Positions 1-10,295 of a stretch of 64,000 bases of DNA are shown piece by piece (position 1 is the stretch's first letter; every line of letters begins with the position of its first letter). The notes beneath the pieces were generated by a model. That model saw only the letters and a list, made by a program, of their open reading frames with translations, searched no databases and was not told the DNA's origin. This DNA comes from a virus. A program made the translations under genes and the position numbers. The DNA lies in IMG/VR virus record IMGVR_UViG_3300036985_001509, positions 27,447 through 91,446 of that record; one strand, given 5' to 3'.

Positions 1-2577
1 GCTTTCGATTTTCTGTTCTACCTCTGGTCTAATTGCTCCTTTTGAATCGTAGTACCAGTCTCTAGCAAATCTAGCTCCTTGAGTATGTTCTTGTGTAGCT
101 TTTTGTTTTGCTAACTGTACTTGTTTTTTAGTGATGGGAAAGGTCTCAGATATAGGTCTTCCTGATAAAACATCACCAATCCCACGATCTAGTCCACGAT
201 TAAAAGATTTAATAGCAGATTGTGTAGATTTAGAAAAAGGAGATAGCATTGCGTTTGTTATCTTCTTTCCTATTTTGTTGAATGATAAATCCATGCCTGC
301 AACAGGATTCAGCATGTTGTTTGCAAACTGTCCTGTACTTCTAGTTCCAGCTCCTCCAAGAGCTCCTGTCAGCAATGGACTTACTATTCCAGCAATATAA
401 GGTAGATTAGAATCTGTTTCTCTAGCCATGTATGGGGCTGTAGCCAATCCCTCACCCATCTCTCCAAACATTGTGATCGGATTAATCCAGTCAGTCCAAT
501 TATTAGACCTAGACATAGATCCTAGGTTTCTACCAGACACATACTGTTGCTCTCTCCAGTCCATATCCTTCCACAACTTGCTCTCACCAGTTGGGAATGT
601 AAATGGAACGTTAGGATTTTCTCTTGTAGCTTCAGCCGCTTTGCCTTCAGCCATTGCTTGTCTATCATATTCCTTGTTCTCTTCTATAACACGCAAGTTT
701 TCAGCTCTACCTCTTTCTACAGCTTGTTCACGTGTATTAGTTGCAGTGAGTGGTTTGTTCTTTTGAGTTTGTCTTCTAAGTGTCTCAGTTGTAATGCGCT
801 TTTGCATTTCCTCTGACATGGGTTCACCCTTAGTAACAACAGGAGCAGTCTTCTTACTCTTTAAGTATTCCAACATCTTACCTGTCTGAGCCTGGGGAAC
901 ATCATACTTATCCAACCAACCGCCATTCTTGCTGATTGTCTTGGGGGTGAAATCAAGTCCCTCTTGATAGAACTTCATCTCTTGGCCATTCTGTGCACTA
1001 GCTTTGGTCTTCTTAGCATAGGGACCGTTAGCAGGAGCAGGACTCTGTGTACGTGCGTACGTGAATCCTACAGAACCAGGAAGACTTCCACCCATTGCAA
1101 ACTGTCCTGTAGCAGATCCATAATCTTTTCCTTCCTGAGAACTAGTAAATCTTTGTTGTTCTACAAATGTTTTCCAGCTATTTCTGTCAGGGAAGTACAT
1201 TGTCTTCTGAACATCCTTATCAAATGTGGGATAGGTGTAGCTGTATTTAGTAGGCTTAGACATATCCACTCTTGCCTGTTCAAACGTGGGTTGAGTTATA
1301 GTAGGTCTAACATCAGTGAGTTCAATATTAGGAAGATCGACACTAAGATTTGGTTTTTCTAGTACACGTTTTTTATATTCTACTGGTTGTACTGGTTTTT
1401 TGTAAATAGGACTATTAGCAGTGCCATCAAAGTAAGTACCAATAGCTCTAATCTTATCACTAACTACATCTGGAGAAGAATGATACATTATTTGATTAGG
1501 TCCAAATCCCAAACTCTTATAATAATCTATTAATTTTTTATCTTCTCGTCTAGATGAGAAATCATTAAAACCTCCTTCAAACTGATCTTTTTCGCTTTGA
1601 AAATCTTTAGATATTGGACCAAACTCTTCTAATCCTTTGACAATTTTCTTAACTCTTCCTTTTTTAAGTTCATCTGTAGTCCATTCAATATTATATTTAC
1701 TAGTTTCACTACCAGGTCCCATTAACTTATCCTGCATTTGATAAGCTTTGTACAAATTCAAACTGTCCTGGTAACTTCTTAGTCTAGGATCTCTAGGATC
1801 TGATGTATAGATGGGTTGTCTGATTCCTTTTTGAGCCATGGGAACGGTCTGGTTAGCTCCAGCCATAGGAGGCTGTAGAATGCCACCACTTTTAAAATTA
1901 AACTTTACATCTCTATTCCAAACAGGTTTACGACTTTCAGCATTTCTAATAGATTTTATAAGTCTAGTGTATTCCCGTATTTGTGAATCATCTCTGAAAG
2001 GACCAGTTCTATAGTTCTCAACCCACTCATAACCTTTTGCAAGTTTACCCATAGATTTTGGAGGAGTGTTTTTGTCTCCTTCTCTGTATTCTTCCATACC
2101 TGTACCAAGTCCTCTTACCCATCCAGATTTAGTTTCATAGTATTCTGGAACAGTTGCTCTTTTCTCAAGATAGAATTTATCAAATCTATCATCTGTTGGT
2201 AAAGCATATGGAATAGGCTGGTTATAGGACTTTACCCACTCATCACGAAAGTTTGTAAGATAGTCTCTTGAATATGGTGTGAACGTATCTCCAGTTTGAT
2301 ATTTTGGTAAATCACCACCATCTCTCCAAGCACCACCCCAGGCAGGATTGAAATTGAATCCTTTATCTGTTAGTCCTCCCATTGTTCCCTCAATACCATT
2401 CTGTGCTTGGGGAGCATCAAATTTATCTAACCAGCCACCAGACTCAACTTTATAAGGTTTAGCCCCACCAGCAATAGCTCCAAAGAACTTACGTTGTTGT
2501 TCTGTAAGAGGATGCCCATGCACCTCCTTGTCGTGAAGGATCTTCTTTGCTTTTGTGGATGTGAGCTTCTTTGCCAT
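1..2577 (-). CDS. Giant virion-associated protein, 5' part only (truncated by window edge)
   Basis: An open frame of 859 codons starts at ATG 2577 and runs off the left edge without a stop. It lies directly downstream of the tail genes in the minus-strand virion operon, two bases after the preceding stop, so a virion or ejected protein is likely (inference). A 15-residue module beginning GGWLDK and containing PQAQ occurs twice, around bases 2400-2442 and 882-927, and Gly-rich GGSLPGS-type linkers lie next to the second copy. I do not recognise an enzymatic domain in the visible part. No membrane segment is obvious. Confidence 0.85.
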   Translation of the reverse strand, partial: MAKKLTSTKAKKILHDKEVHGHPLTEQQRKFFGAIAGGAKPYKVESGGWLDKFDAPQAQNGIEGTMGGLTDKGFNFNPAWGGAWRDGGDLPKYQTGDTFTPYSRDYLTNFRDEWVKSYNQPIPYALPTDDRFDKFYLEKRATVPEYYETKSGWVRGLGTGMEEYREGDKNTPPKSMGKLAKGYEWVENYRTGPFRDDSQIREYTRLIKSIRNAESRKPVWNRDVKFNFKSGGILQPPMAGANQTVPMAQKGIRQPIYTSDPRDPRLRSYQDSLNLYKAYQMQDKLMGPGSETSKYNIEWTTDELKKGRVKKIVKGLEEFGPISKDFQSEKDQFEGGFNDFSSRREDKKLIDYYKSLGFGPNQIMYHSSPDVVSDKIRAIGTYFDGTANSPIYKKPVQPVEYKKRVLEKPNLSVDLPNIELTDVRPTITQPTFEQARVDMSKPTKYSYTYPTFDKDVQKTMYFPDRNSWKTFVEQQRFTSSQEGKDYGSATGQFAMGGSLPGSVGFTYARTQSPAPANGPYAKKTKASAQNGQEMKFYQEGLDFTPKTISKNGGWLDKYDVPQAQTGKMLEYLKSKKTAPVVTKGEPMSEEMQKRITTETLRRQTQKNKPLTATNTREQAVERGRAENLRVIEENKEYDRQAMAEGKAAEATRENPNVPFTFPTGESKLWKDMDWREQQYVSGRNLGSMSRSNNWTDWINPITMFGEMGEGLATAPYMARETDSNLPYIAGIVSPLLTGALGGAGTRSTGQFANNMLNPVAGMDLSFNKIGKKITNAMLSPFSKSTQSAIKSFNRGLDRGIGDVLSGRPISETFPITKKQVQLAKQKATQEHTQGARFARDWYYDSKGAIRPEVEQKIES

Positions 2578-2578
2578 G

Positions 2579-3445
2579 TTACTTGTAAGAGATTTGGGCT
2601 GGTGTAATGATAAACTGTGATGTCAGGTGGGCATCATACCTATTATCTAGAATATGTCTCACCTTCAGTTCCTTAGCTCTTAGAGGTTCCTTCTTAAAGG
2701 ATCTCTTGCCATAGTCCATGTTGGCTTGATTCACCACCTTGTCTATAGACAGAGATTCACATGTACGTACAAAAAGAGGTTCCTGCTTATACTTAACCAA
2801 TGACCAGAATGTGTTGTACTGATAGAAGTTATCGCTCTTGGTGAACGTAATTGTCTTACTGTCAGTGTTGTATACAGGATACTTCAAGTAGTCCTTCAGG
2901 TTGTTGATTGGTTTGGGAACCAGTTCAAGAACACCAGTGGACTGCTGACCGTTATACAAAACAGCTTTGTTAAACCAAGCATTGTCAGTTTCTATCTTAC
3001 GACTGTCATCAGACACACCGTCTGGATCAGAGAAGTATCTATATGCCTTAGTGTAATCTTGCACGCTCTGAAGGATTTCATCCTGGAAAGAATAGGCAAA
3101 CGGATACTCAATGATGTAGGGTTCGATGTTTCCGTAGAAGTAGTTGTATATCACTGGATTCTTTAGGTGCCTCCAGATACAAGCTGTTCTGGTTCTTGTG
3201 TATTCTGTGGCTGCTAAAGCTACAATGTTTGTAACAGTGATTGGGAATGTTTTCTTGTTCTTACACTTACCAGTGGACTCAACAGTCACCATAATAACAT
3301 TATCATCTACAACATAGCTCACCCCCTGAATCAGCAAATCTCTGGGAACATCTGTTGCCAGGATGGTACCATATTCAGTGCTGATTGTGAAGGGTCCTGC
3401 TGTAGGCCCTGAGCTAGTCAACTTTATGATGATTGTCTTTGGCAT
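2579..3445 (-). CDS. Conserved tail-region protein, function unknown
   Basis: The gene encodes 288 residues and sits between the muzzle-like protein and the giant protein, 12 bases after the former. The N-terminal 80 residues look like a beta-rich domain with alternating hydrophobic residues, and the C-terminal part ends in a basic stretch followed by a beta-like tail. No catalytic motif is visible. Position in the tail block makes a tail or tail-fibre attachment role plausible, but this is inference only. Confidence 0.75.
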   Translation of the reverse strand: MPKTIIIKLTSSGPTAGPFTISTEYGTILATDVPRDLLIQGVSYVVDDNVIMVTVESTGKCKNKKTFPITVTNIVALAATEYTRTRTACIWRHLKNPVIYNYFYGNIEPYIIEYPFAYSFQDEILQSVQDYTKAYRYFSDPDGVSDDSRKIETDNAWFNKAVLYNGQQSTGVLELVPKPINNLKDYLKYPVYNTDSKTITFTKSDNFYQYNTFWSLVKYKQEPLFVRTCESLSIDKVVNQANMDYGKRSFKKEPLRAKELKVRHILDNRYDAHLTSQFIITPAQISYK

Positions 3446-3457
3446 TTGATTAGTCTT

Positions 3458-6400
3458 TTACACTCCACAAGAACCACTAGTAGAGACAGTACCAGATCCA
3501 CCAGTGATTGCTATAGAACCAGTGATTGCACAAACATTCGCAGTGGTGGTGAATGAGCCCAAGGCAGGTTCACCAGTTCCACACTCTGACCAGGTTAGCT
3601 GGATTGAACCAACTGGCTCAACAAGATAGTTTGTACAATTATCTAAGTAAGAGGTAGTTGTAGTTGTGGTTGTGCTGCTACTTGTAGTGGTAGTGGTAGT
3701 AGGTGTTATAGTTGTTGTGGTGGTGGTAGTTGGGACGCAAGGTGTACAGTCTTCATCAGATGTACAAGTTGTTCCACAGTTATACTTATACAATGTACCA
3801 CCACTTGGACTAGTAACTATAAACAAGCTTCCAGCTTTAATACAATGAACTGTTGAACCACCAATAACCAGAGTGTTAGTCTGCTGAATACCCTCACAAT
3901 CTGTATGTATGTAAGTGATTGGTAGATCCTCTCCATTCACCACCGTCCAGCATTGACAAGGTAGTGTTGTAGTGGTAGTAGTGGTTGTTGGAACAGCTGT
4001 AGTGGTTGTGCTAGTTGTTGATGTAGTGGATGTACTTGTTGTAGTAGTTGATGTGGTGGAGCTTGTAGATGTACTAGATGTAGTGGTAGTTGTTGGAACA
4101 GGTCCAATTGTAGCAGCCAATATATCAAAATCATCACAACATCCATTGATACCAGAATAAAAGAAGTTGTTCTCACCAATGTACCAGTTGGGCAGATAGC
4201 TGTGGAAGCTTATCCAGCTCTTGGTATTGAAGTTGAAAGACACTGTCCAACTCTTGTTACAGAAGTATTCTGTGTCTGTCAGATATACCACCTTACGTGT
4301 AACTAAAGGAGCAACGGTGGTTGTAGTGGTGAGAGTGCCTGGTTTGGTCGTTGTACTAGTGGTGGTTCCTGCGGATGTAGTAGTGCTAGTAGTAGTAGGA
4401 GGGTTCTGAGGATAACTACTGTCTATGTAGAACTCATTAGTTACAGGGTCCCACTTAATATCAGCGCTCTTTGGAATATAGTCAAGCTTAGTGATAATAA
4501 CACGGTCATATTTACTATCGTACACACCATGTAAACCAATACCATTGAAGTGGTTATCAATAGGCACATCGGGGAAGTAACGCAAGATCTCAAAGGCCAG
4601 GTGGTCTGTAAAGAACCTGTTCATTCCTGATCCAAAGGCTGACAGGTCTGTAACCTGTGTACCAGCAACCAAGAACACCTGACCACGTTTAGCATCTATT
4701 GTAATCTGTCCCTGTGGAATCTTAAGGAGCATCTTGTGCTGGGTTCCTACATATCCCAAATCAGTTTCAGCAAAATCAATTGGAGGAGCTCCTCTAAACA
4801 GAGAAGGATTACCAACATAAGCTGCCTGAGGGTTACTAGTGTCAATTGTCAACAGGTTGTTGTACAACAAACTCTTGTTCTCAAATCTAGCCAGAATAGC
4901 TCTGTTCTGAATTCCGTCCAGAGAAATAAGATCTCCAAAGTTCTGAGGGAAGTCAAAATAGGAAATAGCTCTGTAAGTGAGCCAGTTATTTACTGTGTTA
5001 TCAGCATCTATATTCTGTGCGTCTGAATAGATTGCTCTAAACGGATACTGTGTAAAACATATAGCCTTCCAGTCATACGGCAGGTGTGTAAATACGTTCT
5101 CTTTGTTTTGCTTGGAGAAGGTTACATTGTAATAGTAGGTATTGTCCTGAGCAATAGAAACATAGTCTTCTTGTACCCAATCATCAGGAATACCTGTACT
5201 TACATGTGGCCAGAAGTCTCCTTCTCTGTTGTTGAAAGCCTGACGTAAGTCAACATTGTAAGAGCTCTCACAGTAGAAATACGGAATGCCGTACGCAAAC
5301 ACATACATCTTACCATCATAGTAGGTTCTGCCAGGACTTGTAATAGGTGTTTGACTATTAGGACAGTCTAACTGGTTAGCCTTGATGGATATGAAGTTTG
5401 TAAGGTTTTGTTGAGCCGCTACTGCTGTAGTGAGGATGGAACGTGCGGAGTGCCAATACTTTGGATAGGCCACATTACCAATCTCATCGTAGAAGATATC
5501 ACTATCATCAGGAGCATTCACCCTGTTATCAATAAAGAAAGGTATCTTGGTCTTGAAGGCAAATTTGCTAATAAACGTATCACCTCCAAAGAAGGTAGCA
5601 CTGCTAACTGTCAGAGGGGTGATATCTCTTTGGAATCCTGTATCTACAGTTGCATAAGAATACATCTGCCCATACTGATTAGCATATATATTCTTCAGAG
5701 ATCCATAGTAGCATATTGTACTTATGTATTCTTCCTTAGCAGGAGTGCCACAGTTATTACTAGTTCCATTAACACCAGCCGCACTGAGAGTCATTCTAGA
5801 CCTATCGTTAACCGTTCCACCAATAGTGGGAGTTTGGTTGGGTAACGGAAGGGGAGGTCTGTTACCATCTGTCTTCAGATATACAGAACTCTCTCTGTTC
5901 CAGTTATTTACATTTCTATCATCTCCTACCCCCTGTACACCAGGAATGAGGTATTGTTTTAAATCAAGCTCACGTTGCTTAATACCTAGGTTGTTGTTAA
6001 TATCATTACCATAGTCATAACTGGCTATAGAGTTGTAGGAATAAGCATAGTTACGTCTGGTGATACCATTAACGTAAATAGTAAGATAGGCCTGATAAGC
6101 AGCAAACAGAGCACTTGCATTAGCAGGATCTGTAATGTTTGCTATATTAGTAGCACTGTTTAACGCATCCTGTTGAGCCTCAGCACTTAGGAGTCTGTAC
6201 ATGGCGTTCTTGTTCACCTGTACAAAGTGAGCCCTACCAGCACCATATATTACATTCTCTAGCTTAAGAATGCTACCCAGGAATGGCTGTCCAAAAGAAG
6301 TTTCAGGAGAGTTAAATACATGTCTGTACTGAGACGCAGGATCACTAAAAGCATCTAGTTTATCTGGATAGCAATTATCATTTCCTACAGAGCGTACAAA

Positions 6401-8833
6401 TTCCACCTTGAAAATTGTACCTTCTCCTAGGGTGCTTTGATCAAACGTTGGTGTTGTAAGTGAAGCAATATTAAATACAAACTGTCTTGCTTCTCCAGGA
6501 ACAAATCCAGGAACTACTGCTACATACTGATTGCTTAGGTCAAGAGGTTTATTAAAAATCGAGGTGCAGCAAGGTAATAATGGATCTTCTACAAGCGTAA
6601 GAGCACAATATTTTGTCCAACCATCAATAGGACCTCCAGGCATAGTAAATCCTGTAGGAGGAGGAAGTGGGTTTCCTTGACGTAGTCCGCATCTAGTAAT
6701 AGGCCAAACTAGTCTAAACACAACATTTTGTGGTGTTGCATTAACCTTATCAATTGTAATTTTATATACATTATAAGTATTAGAACCAATTGCTCCTGTA
6801 GCACCTCCTTTAAATATGGGCTTTGGATAGTCAAGAGCACAGAGATGAATAATAGTATTCACCTCAGCAAGCGTAATATCTCTAGTGGCTGTTTCTCCTG
6901 TGTAGCAGTCAAGATATTCAATCTGACCAGCAGCTGTTGGATAGATGCTAAAATCTCTACACTGGGACGTAGTGCTTGTTGCAGCAAGAGGAATAGTATA
7001 AGCGTTGCTCTTCTCTAACAGGAACGGGTCCTGTCTAAGATCGTTATAAGGATAGTTGGGGAAGTAGTATTCTGTACCCTCACGGTCATACTTACCCATG
7101 TTTCTAAGAATACCCTTAGCTACGATAGATCTGTTGGTGCTTCTGTCACCACGGATAATCTTAAATCCAGCTATCTGATTCTTCTGTTCAGTGGTTAGAC
7201 CAGACGCTTGGATGAGAGACTGTACCTGTTGTACATCTATTTTTACACCCATTGGGAAAATAGCATCCTTTTGAATCACCATTGTATCTTGTCCTGTAAA
7301 TAGAGCAGACTCAAATATGGGACTCACTAGCACATCTGGGAACTTGTGGTGTCTAATCTTCTGACCTGCCAGAGTTCCCCACAACTCATCATTACAAGGA
7401 TACTCTTCTAAAGACTCCCAGTAGGCAAAATCACCATATTGATAAGGACCTTTATAGGCTACTGCTGGGGAATAACCAGGAGAGAATCCTGAAACAGTAC
7501 CTGTATTATATATCTTCCAATAGGGACTAGTTCCTGTAATAGGATCTGGGTCACCTACAAAATCATCGTTTGTTTGAGGAACAGGAGCTAAGTCATTGCT
7601 AACTGCAACTCTTCCTGGAATGTGGAACCCATCAGTTTGTTTACCGTTATTGAGGAGGAATACAATCTCAAAGGCATACACCTCATCCCTCAGATATCCT
7701 CTGAAGTTGGTGGCATTTAGCTCATCTGCATAATTCTCATTAGCAGGAATACGGTAGGTTTCCCATTGCAAGGTGATACCAGTAGCTATCTGCTGGTAGT
7801 TAATTCTTTCAACAGACGTAAGCTGATCCCAAACCAGAATATCGCGTACAGCCGTTACGTCCTGAGCAATCTCGTAATAGGGGAACTTCTCAAATATGTC
7901 ATCAACTGTCAGACGAATGGCAGTTTTGTTCTGACCTGAATAGGTAATCACCTGACCTGGACCATCAATAAAATATGTACCTATCAACTCTACAGAGGTG
8001 ATAGCATTTACAGTTCTAATAACTGCTACATTAAAATATTGGTAGAGTCCTGTATTATCTAAGTTGCTGACAGTGAGTTCAATAGATCTACCCACTGGAT
8101 AATTAAAATTAGCAGTGGTGATACTTGGGTCAGCAATAGGGGTGGGGTTAGTAACAGAGTAGTAGGAAGTGTAAGGATTGGAAGCAGAGTCACAATACTG
8201 AATAGCAAACTGATATGTGCCTGCCTGTAGCTCACCACCTGAAACTATATTTGTAACGTCCAGTTGGGGAATGACAAAGTCAGGTTGTACATTTAGTCCG
8301 TTACAATCTATATCACTGCTGTAAACAGGATCGCACGCGGGCGTACCCCCTATAAGAATATAGGGTAGATTCTCAGGATTGAGATCAATATATCTACGGG
8401 GATTGAGTCCATCTGTCCAATATACCTCTGTGGTACACTCTGTAATCTTGTGAACAGATTTATGGATTGGATTATTAATGTTGAAATTGAGACAAGGGGC
8501 ATTTACATACTTACGGTAAACGCAGTCATTATTATCCATGTATCCTATCTCAGAATCACCTGTTTCTGGATTAGTAATGAAGAATACATGTTTGTTCTTC
8601 TCTTGGATGAAATGGGTACCAATTAATACAAAGCCAGAAGGGAATGTAACGCAAAGTTCATTCCCTGGCTCATTCTGATAGTTTACAGAATTAGCATCAA
8701 AGTTTTCGACAGCAGCATTCAGCGCGTACGTTAGCTTACCTTTACCAACCTGGTTGAGGGTCTGATCGAGGTTTAAGCCAGTGGTAGCGTTGTTGAACTC
8801 CTGTCTTATACTGCCTTGTTCTTGCTCAGCCAT
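3458..8833 (-). CDS. Very large tail protein, muzzle/nozzle-like, with Thr-rich C-terminal linkers
   Basis: This 1791-residue protein is the largest complete gene in the window. The first 1450 residues or so are a continuous beta-rich body, which in size and position (after the ring-protein gene) matches the muzzle protein that closes the tail of crAss-like phages; the assignment is by context, not by a motif. The C-terminal 330 residues differ: three blocks of Thr/Ser-rich linker (PTTTTTTT type) separate small Cys-containing domains of about 50-60 residues with a C...Y/W...C...C pattern. Similar Thr-linked Cys domains occur in the fibre protein at 12454-14043. The linkers look disordered and are candidates for O-glycosylation (inference). 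Confidence 0.85.
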   Translation of the reverse strand: MAEQEQGSIRQEFNNATTGLNLDQTLNQVGKGKLTYALNAAVENFDANSVNYQNEPGNELCVTFPSGFVLIGTHFIQEKNKHVFFITNPETGDSEIGYMDNNDCVYRKYVNAPCLNFNINNPIHKSVHKITECTTEVYWTDGLNPRRYIDLNPENLPYILIGGTPACDPVYSSDIDCNGLNVQPDFVIPQLDVTNIVSGGELQAGTYQFAIQYCDSASNPYTSYYSVTNPTPIADPSITTANFNYPVGRSIELTVSNLDNTGLYQYFNVAVIRTVNAITSVELIGTYFIDGPGQVITYSGQNKTAIRLTVDDIFEKFPYYEIAQDVTAVRDILVWDQLTSVERINYQQIATGITLQWETYRIPANENYADELNATNFRGYLRDEVYAFEIVFLLNNGKQTDGFHIPGRVAVSNDLAPVPQTNDDFVGDPDPITGTSPYWKIYNTGTVSGFSPGYSPAVAYKGPYQYGDFAYWESLEEYPCNDELWGTLAGQKIRHHKFPDVLVSPIFESALFTGQDTMVIQKDAIFPMGVKIDVQQVQSLIQASGLTTEQKNQIAGFKIIRGDRSTNRSIVAKGILRNMGKYDREGTEYYFPNYPYNDLRQDPFLLEKSNAYTIPLAATSTTSQCRDFSIYPTAAGQIEYLDCYTGETATRDITLAEVNTIIHLCALDYPKPIFKGGATGAIGSNTYNVYKITIDKVNATPQNVVFRLVWPITRCGLRQGNPLPPPTGFTMPGGPIDGWTKYCALTLVEDPLLPCCTSIFNKPLDLSNQYVAVVPGFVPGEARQFVFNIASLTTPTFDQSTLGEGTIFKVEFVRSVGNDNCYPDKLDAFSDPASQYRHVFNSPETSFGQPFLGSILKLENVIYGAGRAHFVQVNKNAMYRLLSAEAQQDALNSATNIANITDPANASALFAAYQAYLTIYVNGITRRNYAYSYNSIASYDYGNDINNNLGIKQRELDLKQYLIPGVQGVGDDRNVNNWNRESSVYLKTDGNRPPLPLPNQTPTIGGTVNDRSRMTLSAAGVNGTSNNCGTPAKEEYISTICYYGSLKNIYANQYGQMYSYATVDTGFQRDITPLTVSSATFFGGDTFISKFAFKTKIPFFIDNRVNAPDDSDIFYDEIGNVAYPKYWHSARSILTTAVAAQQNLTNFISIKANQLDCPNSQTPITSPGRTYYDGKMYVFAYGIPYFYCESSYNVDLRQAFNNREGDFWPHVSTGIPDDWVQEDYVSIAQDNTYYYNVTFSKQNKENVFTHLPYDWKAICFTQYPFRAIYSDAQNIDADNTVNNWLTYRAISYFDFPQNFGDLISLDGIQNRAILARFENKSLLYNNLLTIDTSNPQAAYVGNPSLFRGAPPIDFAETDLGYVGTQHKMLLKIPQGQITIDAKRGQVFLVAGTQVTDLSAFGSGMNRFFTDHLAFEILRYFPDVPIDNHFNGIGLHGVYDSKYDRVIITKLDYIPKSADIKWDPVTNEFYIDSSYPQNPPTTTSTTTSAGTTTSTTTKPGTLTTTTTVAPLVTRKVVYLTDTEYFCNKSWTVSFNFNTKSWISFHSYLPNWYIGENNFFYSGINGCCDDFDILAATIGPVPTTTTTSSTSTSSTTSTTTTSTSTTSTTSTTTTAVPTTTTTTTTLPCQCWTVVNGEDLPITYIHTDCEGIQQTNTLVIGGSTVHCIKAGSLFIVTSPSGGTLYKYNCGTTCTSDEDCTPCVPTTTTTTTITPTTTTTTSSSTTTTTTTSYLDNCTNYLVEPVGSIQLTWSECGTGEPALGSFTTTANVCAITGSIAITGGSGTVSTSGSCGV
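3650..4400 (-). repeat. Three Thr/Ser-codon repeat blocks in the muzzle-like gene
   Basis: On the plus strand the stretch appears as runs of GTAGTGGTTGT-type triplets, that is, Thr codons on the minus strand. Blocks lie at about 3650-3737, 3962-4105 and 4305-4400. They separate Cys-containing domains and are simple-sequence DNA prone to slippage and recombination. Confidence 0.85.
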
Positions 8834-8838
8834 TTGTA

Positions 8839-9810
8839 TTAATTATTACGTCTCCAACCGTATCTATTGCTACGATTAGGTAATTCGTACATATTGAATC
8901 TGTTCAGATCGTTCTTAATTCTACGTTGCTTAGCCCACGGATCTTGTTTCTTAATCTCAATGTCAGCCATAATGAACGCCTCCTCAGCTTGTTGTTTGTA
9001 ATATCCGAGCTTTTGTTGGAGCTGATTAAAGGTTTCATCATTGGTCTGATTGGTGAGAGTTTCCATCATTTTATACTTGATGAAAGCCTCAATATATTCC
9101 CTGATACGGAAGTTGTCAGGGACCATCTGATTTCCACCAGCATCATATTCTGTAGCATAGAATATCAAGTGTACCACTCCGTTGCGGAAGTTGGTTACAA
9201 ACTTGTTGTCTCTGATGTCAAATGAGTCATACCCAGCAGAACCAGGGGTAAACTCACGAAGAGGAGGTGCCTCTTGATAAAACTCCCAATTACTGGTATA
9301 GTCCACACCACAGTTATTCTGAGCAGAAATGTTTCCTGGTTTTAGCAGATACTCTCTTGTGTAAAGTACGGGAGCTTGGTTGTTTGTTTTGTATACAGAC
9401 TGAACCAGGTTGGGCATGCACTTAGGGCAGAACTCCAGACCACAGTTACCAGCCTCACAGGGATTACCATACACAATTACAGGGCTCACCTGAATAGTTG
9501 TAGAGGTGGCAGCCTGTGAGTAGAAAGAGTTAGCTTGTTGATAAGGGAAACCGTTTACAGCTGTACACATCCATGCCTCACGAACAGCATAAAAGTTATC
9601 AGGAAGTCTAGCCTCGTAGTCACAGATGTATAACGCCTGCTCTTGAATCACATATGTTGCTCTACCCAGCTTTCTAAGACACTTGTCCAGATAGGTGGGG
9701 AACATAAGATCGTCAATAGCCCCTGTATCGAAATAGCTTTTAAACTCTTCCTTTACAGTGGAATAGACAACCTCAGGAGAGATGAAATTATATTTATAGT
9801 AGTATGACAT
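8839..9810 (-). CDS. Tail ring/adaptor protein (crAss-like, P22 gp4-like position)
   Basis: The gene encodes 323 residues just upstream of the muzzle-like gene, with 5 bases between them. The N-terminus is rich in Tyr, and a helical segment with YLDKCLRKLG follows at about residues 40-50, as expected of head-to-tail adaptor proteins. The C-terminal 90 residues are helical and charged with NQTNDE and QQKLGYYKQQAEEA segments. Assignment as a ring or adaptor protein rests on gene order and general character; no decisive motif was seen. Confidence 0.65.
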   Translation of the reverse strand: MSYYYKYNFISPEVVYSTVKEEFKSYFDTGAIDDLMFPTYLDKCLRKLGRATYVIQEQALYICDYEARLPDNFYAVREAWMCTAVNGFPYQQANSFYSQAATSTTIQVSPVIVYGNPCEAGNCGLEFCPKCMPNLVQSVYKTNNQAPVLYTREYLLKPGNISAQNNCGVDYTSNWEFYQEAPPLREFTPGSAGYDSFDIRDNKFVTNFRNGVVHLIFYATEYDAGGNQMVPDNFRIREYIEAFIKYKMMETLTNQTNDETFNQLQQKLGYYKQQAEEAFIMADIEIKKQDPWAKQRRIKNDLNRFNMYELPNRSNRYGWRRNN

Positions 9811-9815
9811 CTAGT

Positions 9816-10292
9816 TTACTTTTTCCATTCGTGATAAATATGCTGATATCTATCGTCGGTTTTGATGTAGTGAGACAACAATCTTGATGTGTTTCTGGAG
9901 GGTTTGAAATACCACAGTCCTGAGTGTCTAAACCTAGCTGTGTCTTTAAACCAAATCCATCCGAAGAAATACCCCTCTGTGTGGAAATTGAAGTTGTAGA
10001 TGCGCTTGCCCTTTTCCTTGGTCTTCTTCCAATCTATGGGCAGGTTGACAAACTCTTTACCATCCACCCCCTTCATCTTTCTGCGCTTCTTCTTATTAAT
10101 AGAGAACTCACCAAACCCAAACGGAAGCTTTGCTCTTTCCCCTGTCTCCAGGATGTATTCTTTGAAAGCTTCGTTATAGGTGTAGATGATATCTCTCCAT
10201 TCATCAAACGTAAGTTTGATAGAAGGATTCTTCTTACAGAAATTGTTGTAGTTTTCTTTGCTGGCGCTTCTCCAGTCTATTTTGATTCGCAT
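9816..10292 (-). CDS. HU/IHF-like DNA-binding protein of the structural operon
   Basis: This 158-residue basic protein has a helical N-terminal half with FDEWRDIIYTYNEAFKEYI, then a GFGEFSINKKKRRK segment at about residues 60-73 that resembles the start of the beta arm of HU/IHF proteins (the KLPGFGxFxIxKK pattern). crAss-like phages are known to encode IHF-like subunits among virion genes, which fits this location between two tail-ring genes. The C-terminal 60 residues are rich in aromatic and basic residues and go beyond the usual 90-residue length of HU. It probably binds DNA near the portal or in packaging (inference). Confidence 0.6.
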   Translation of the reverse strand: MRIKIDWRSASKENYNNFCKKNPSIKLTFDEWRDIIYTYNEAFKEYILETGERAKLPFGFGEFSINKKKRRKMKGVDGKEFVNLPIDWKKTKEKGKRIYNFNFHTEGYFFGWIWFKDTARFRHSGLWYFKPSRNTSRLLSHYIKTDDRYQHIYHEWKK

Positions 10293-10295
10293 GGC

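Noticed and set aside
131-1362. Several plus-strand frames in the first 1.4 kb
   Set aside because: They lie opposite the open minus-strand giant gene, which has a continuous 859-codon frame; composition (Ser/Leu/Cys-rich) is antisense-like.
3666-4409. Plus-strand Val-rich frames opposite the Thr tracts of the muzzle-like gene
   Set aside because: They are the antisense of Thr codon runs and carry no other signal; the minus-strand gene is continuous through the region.
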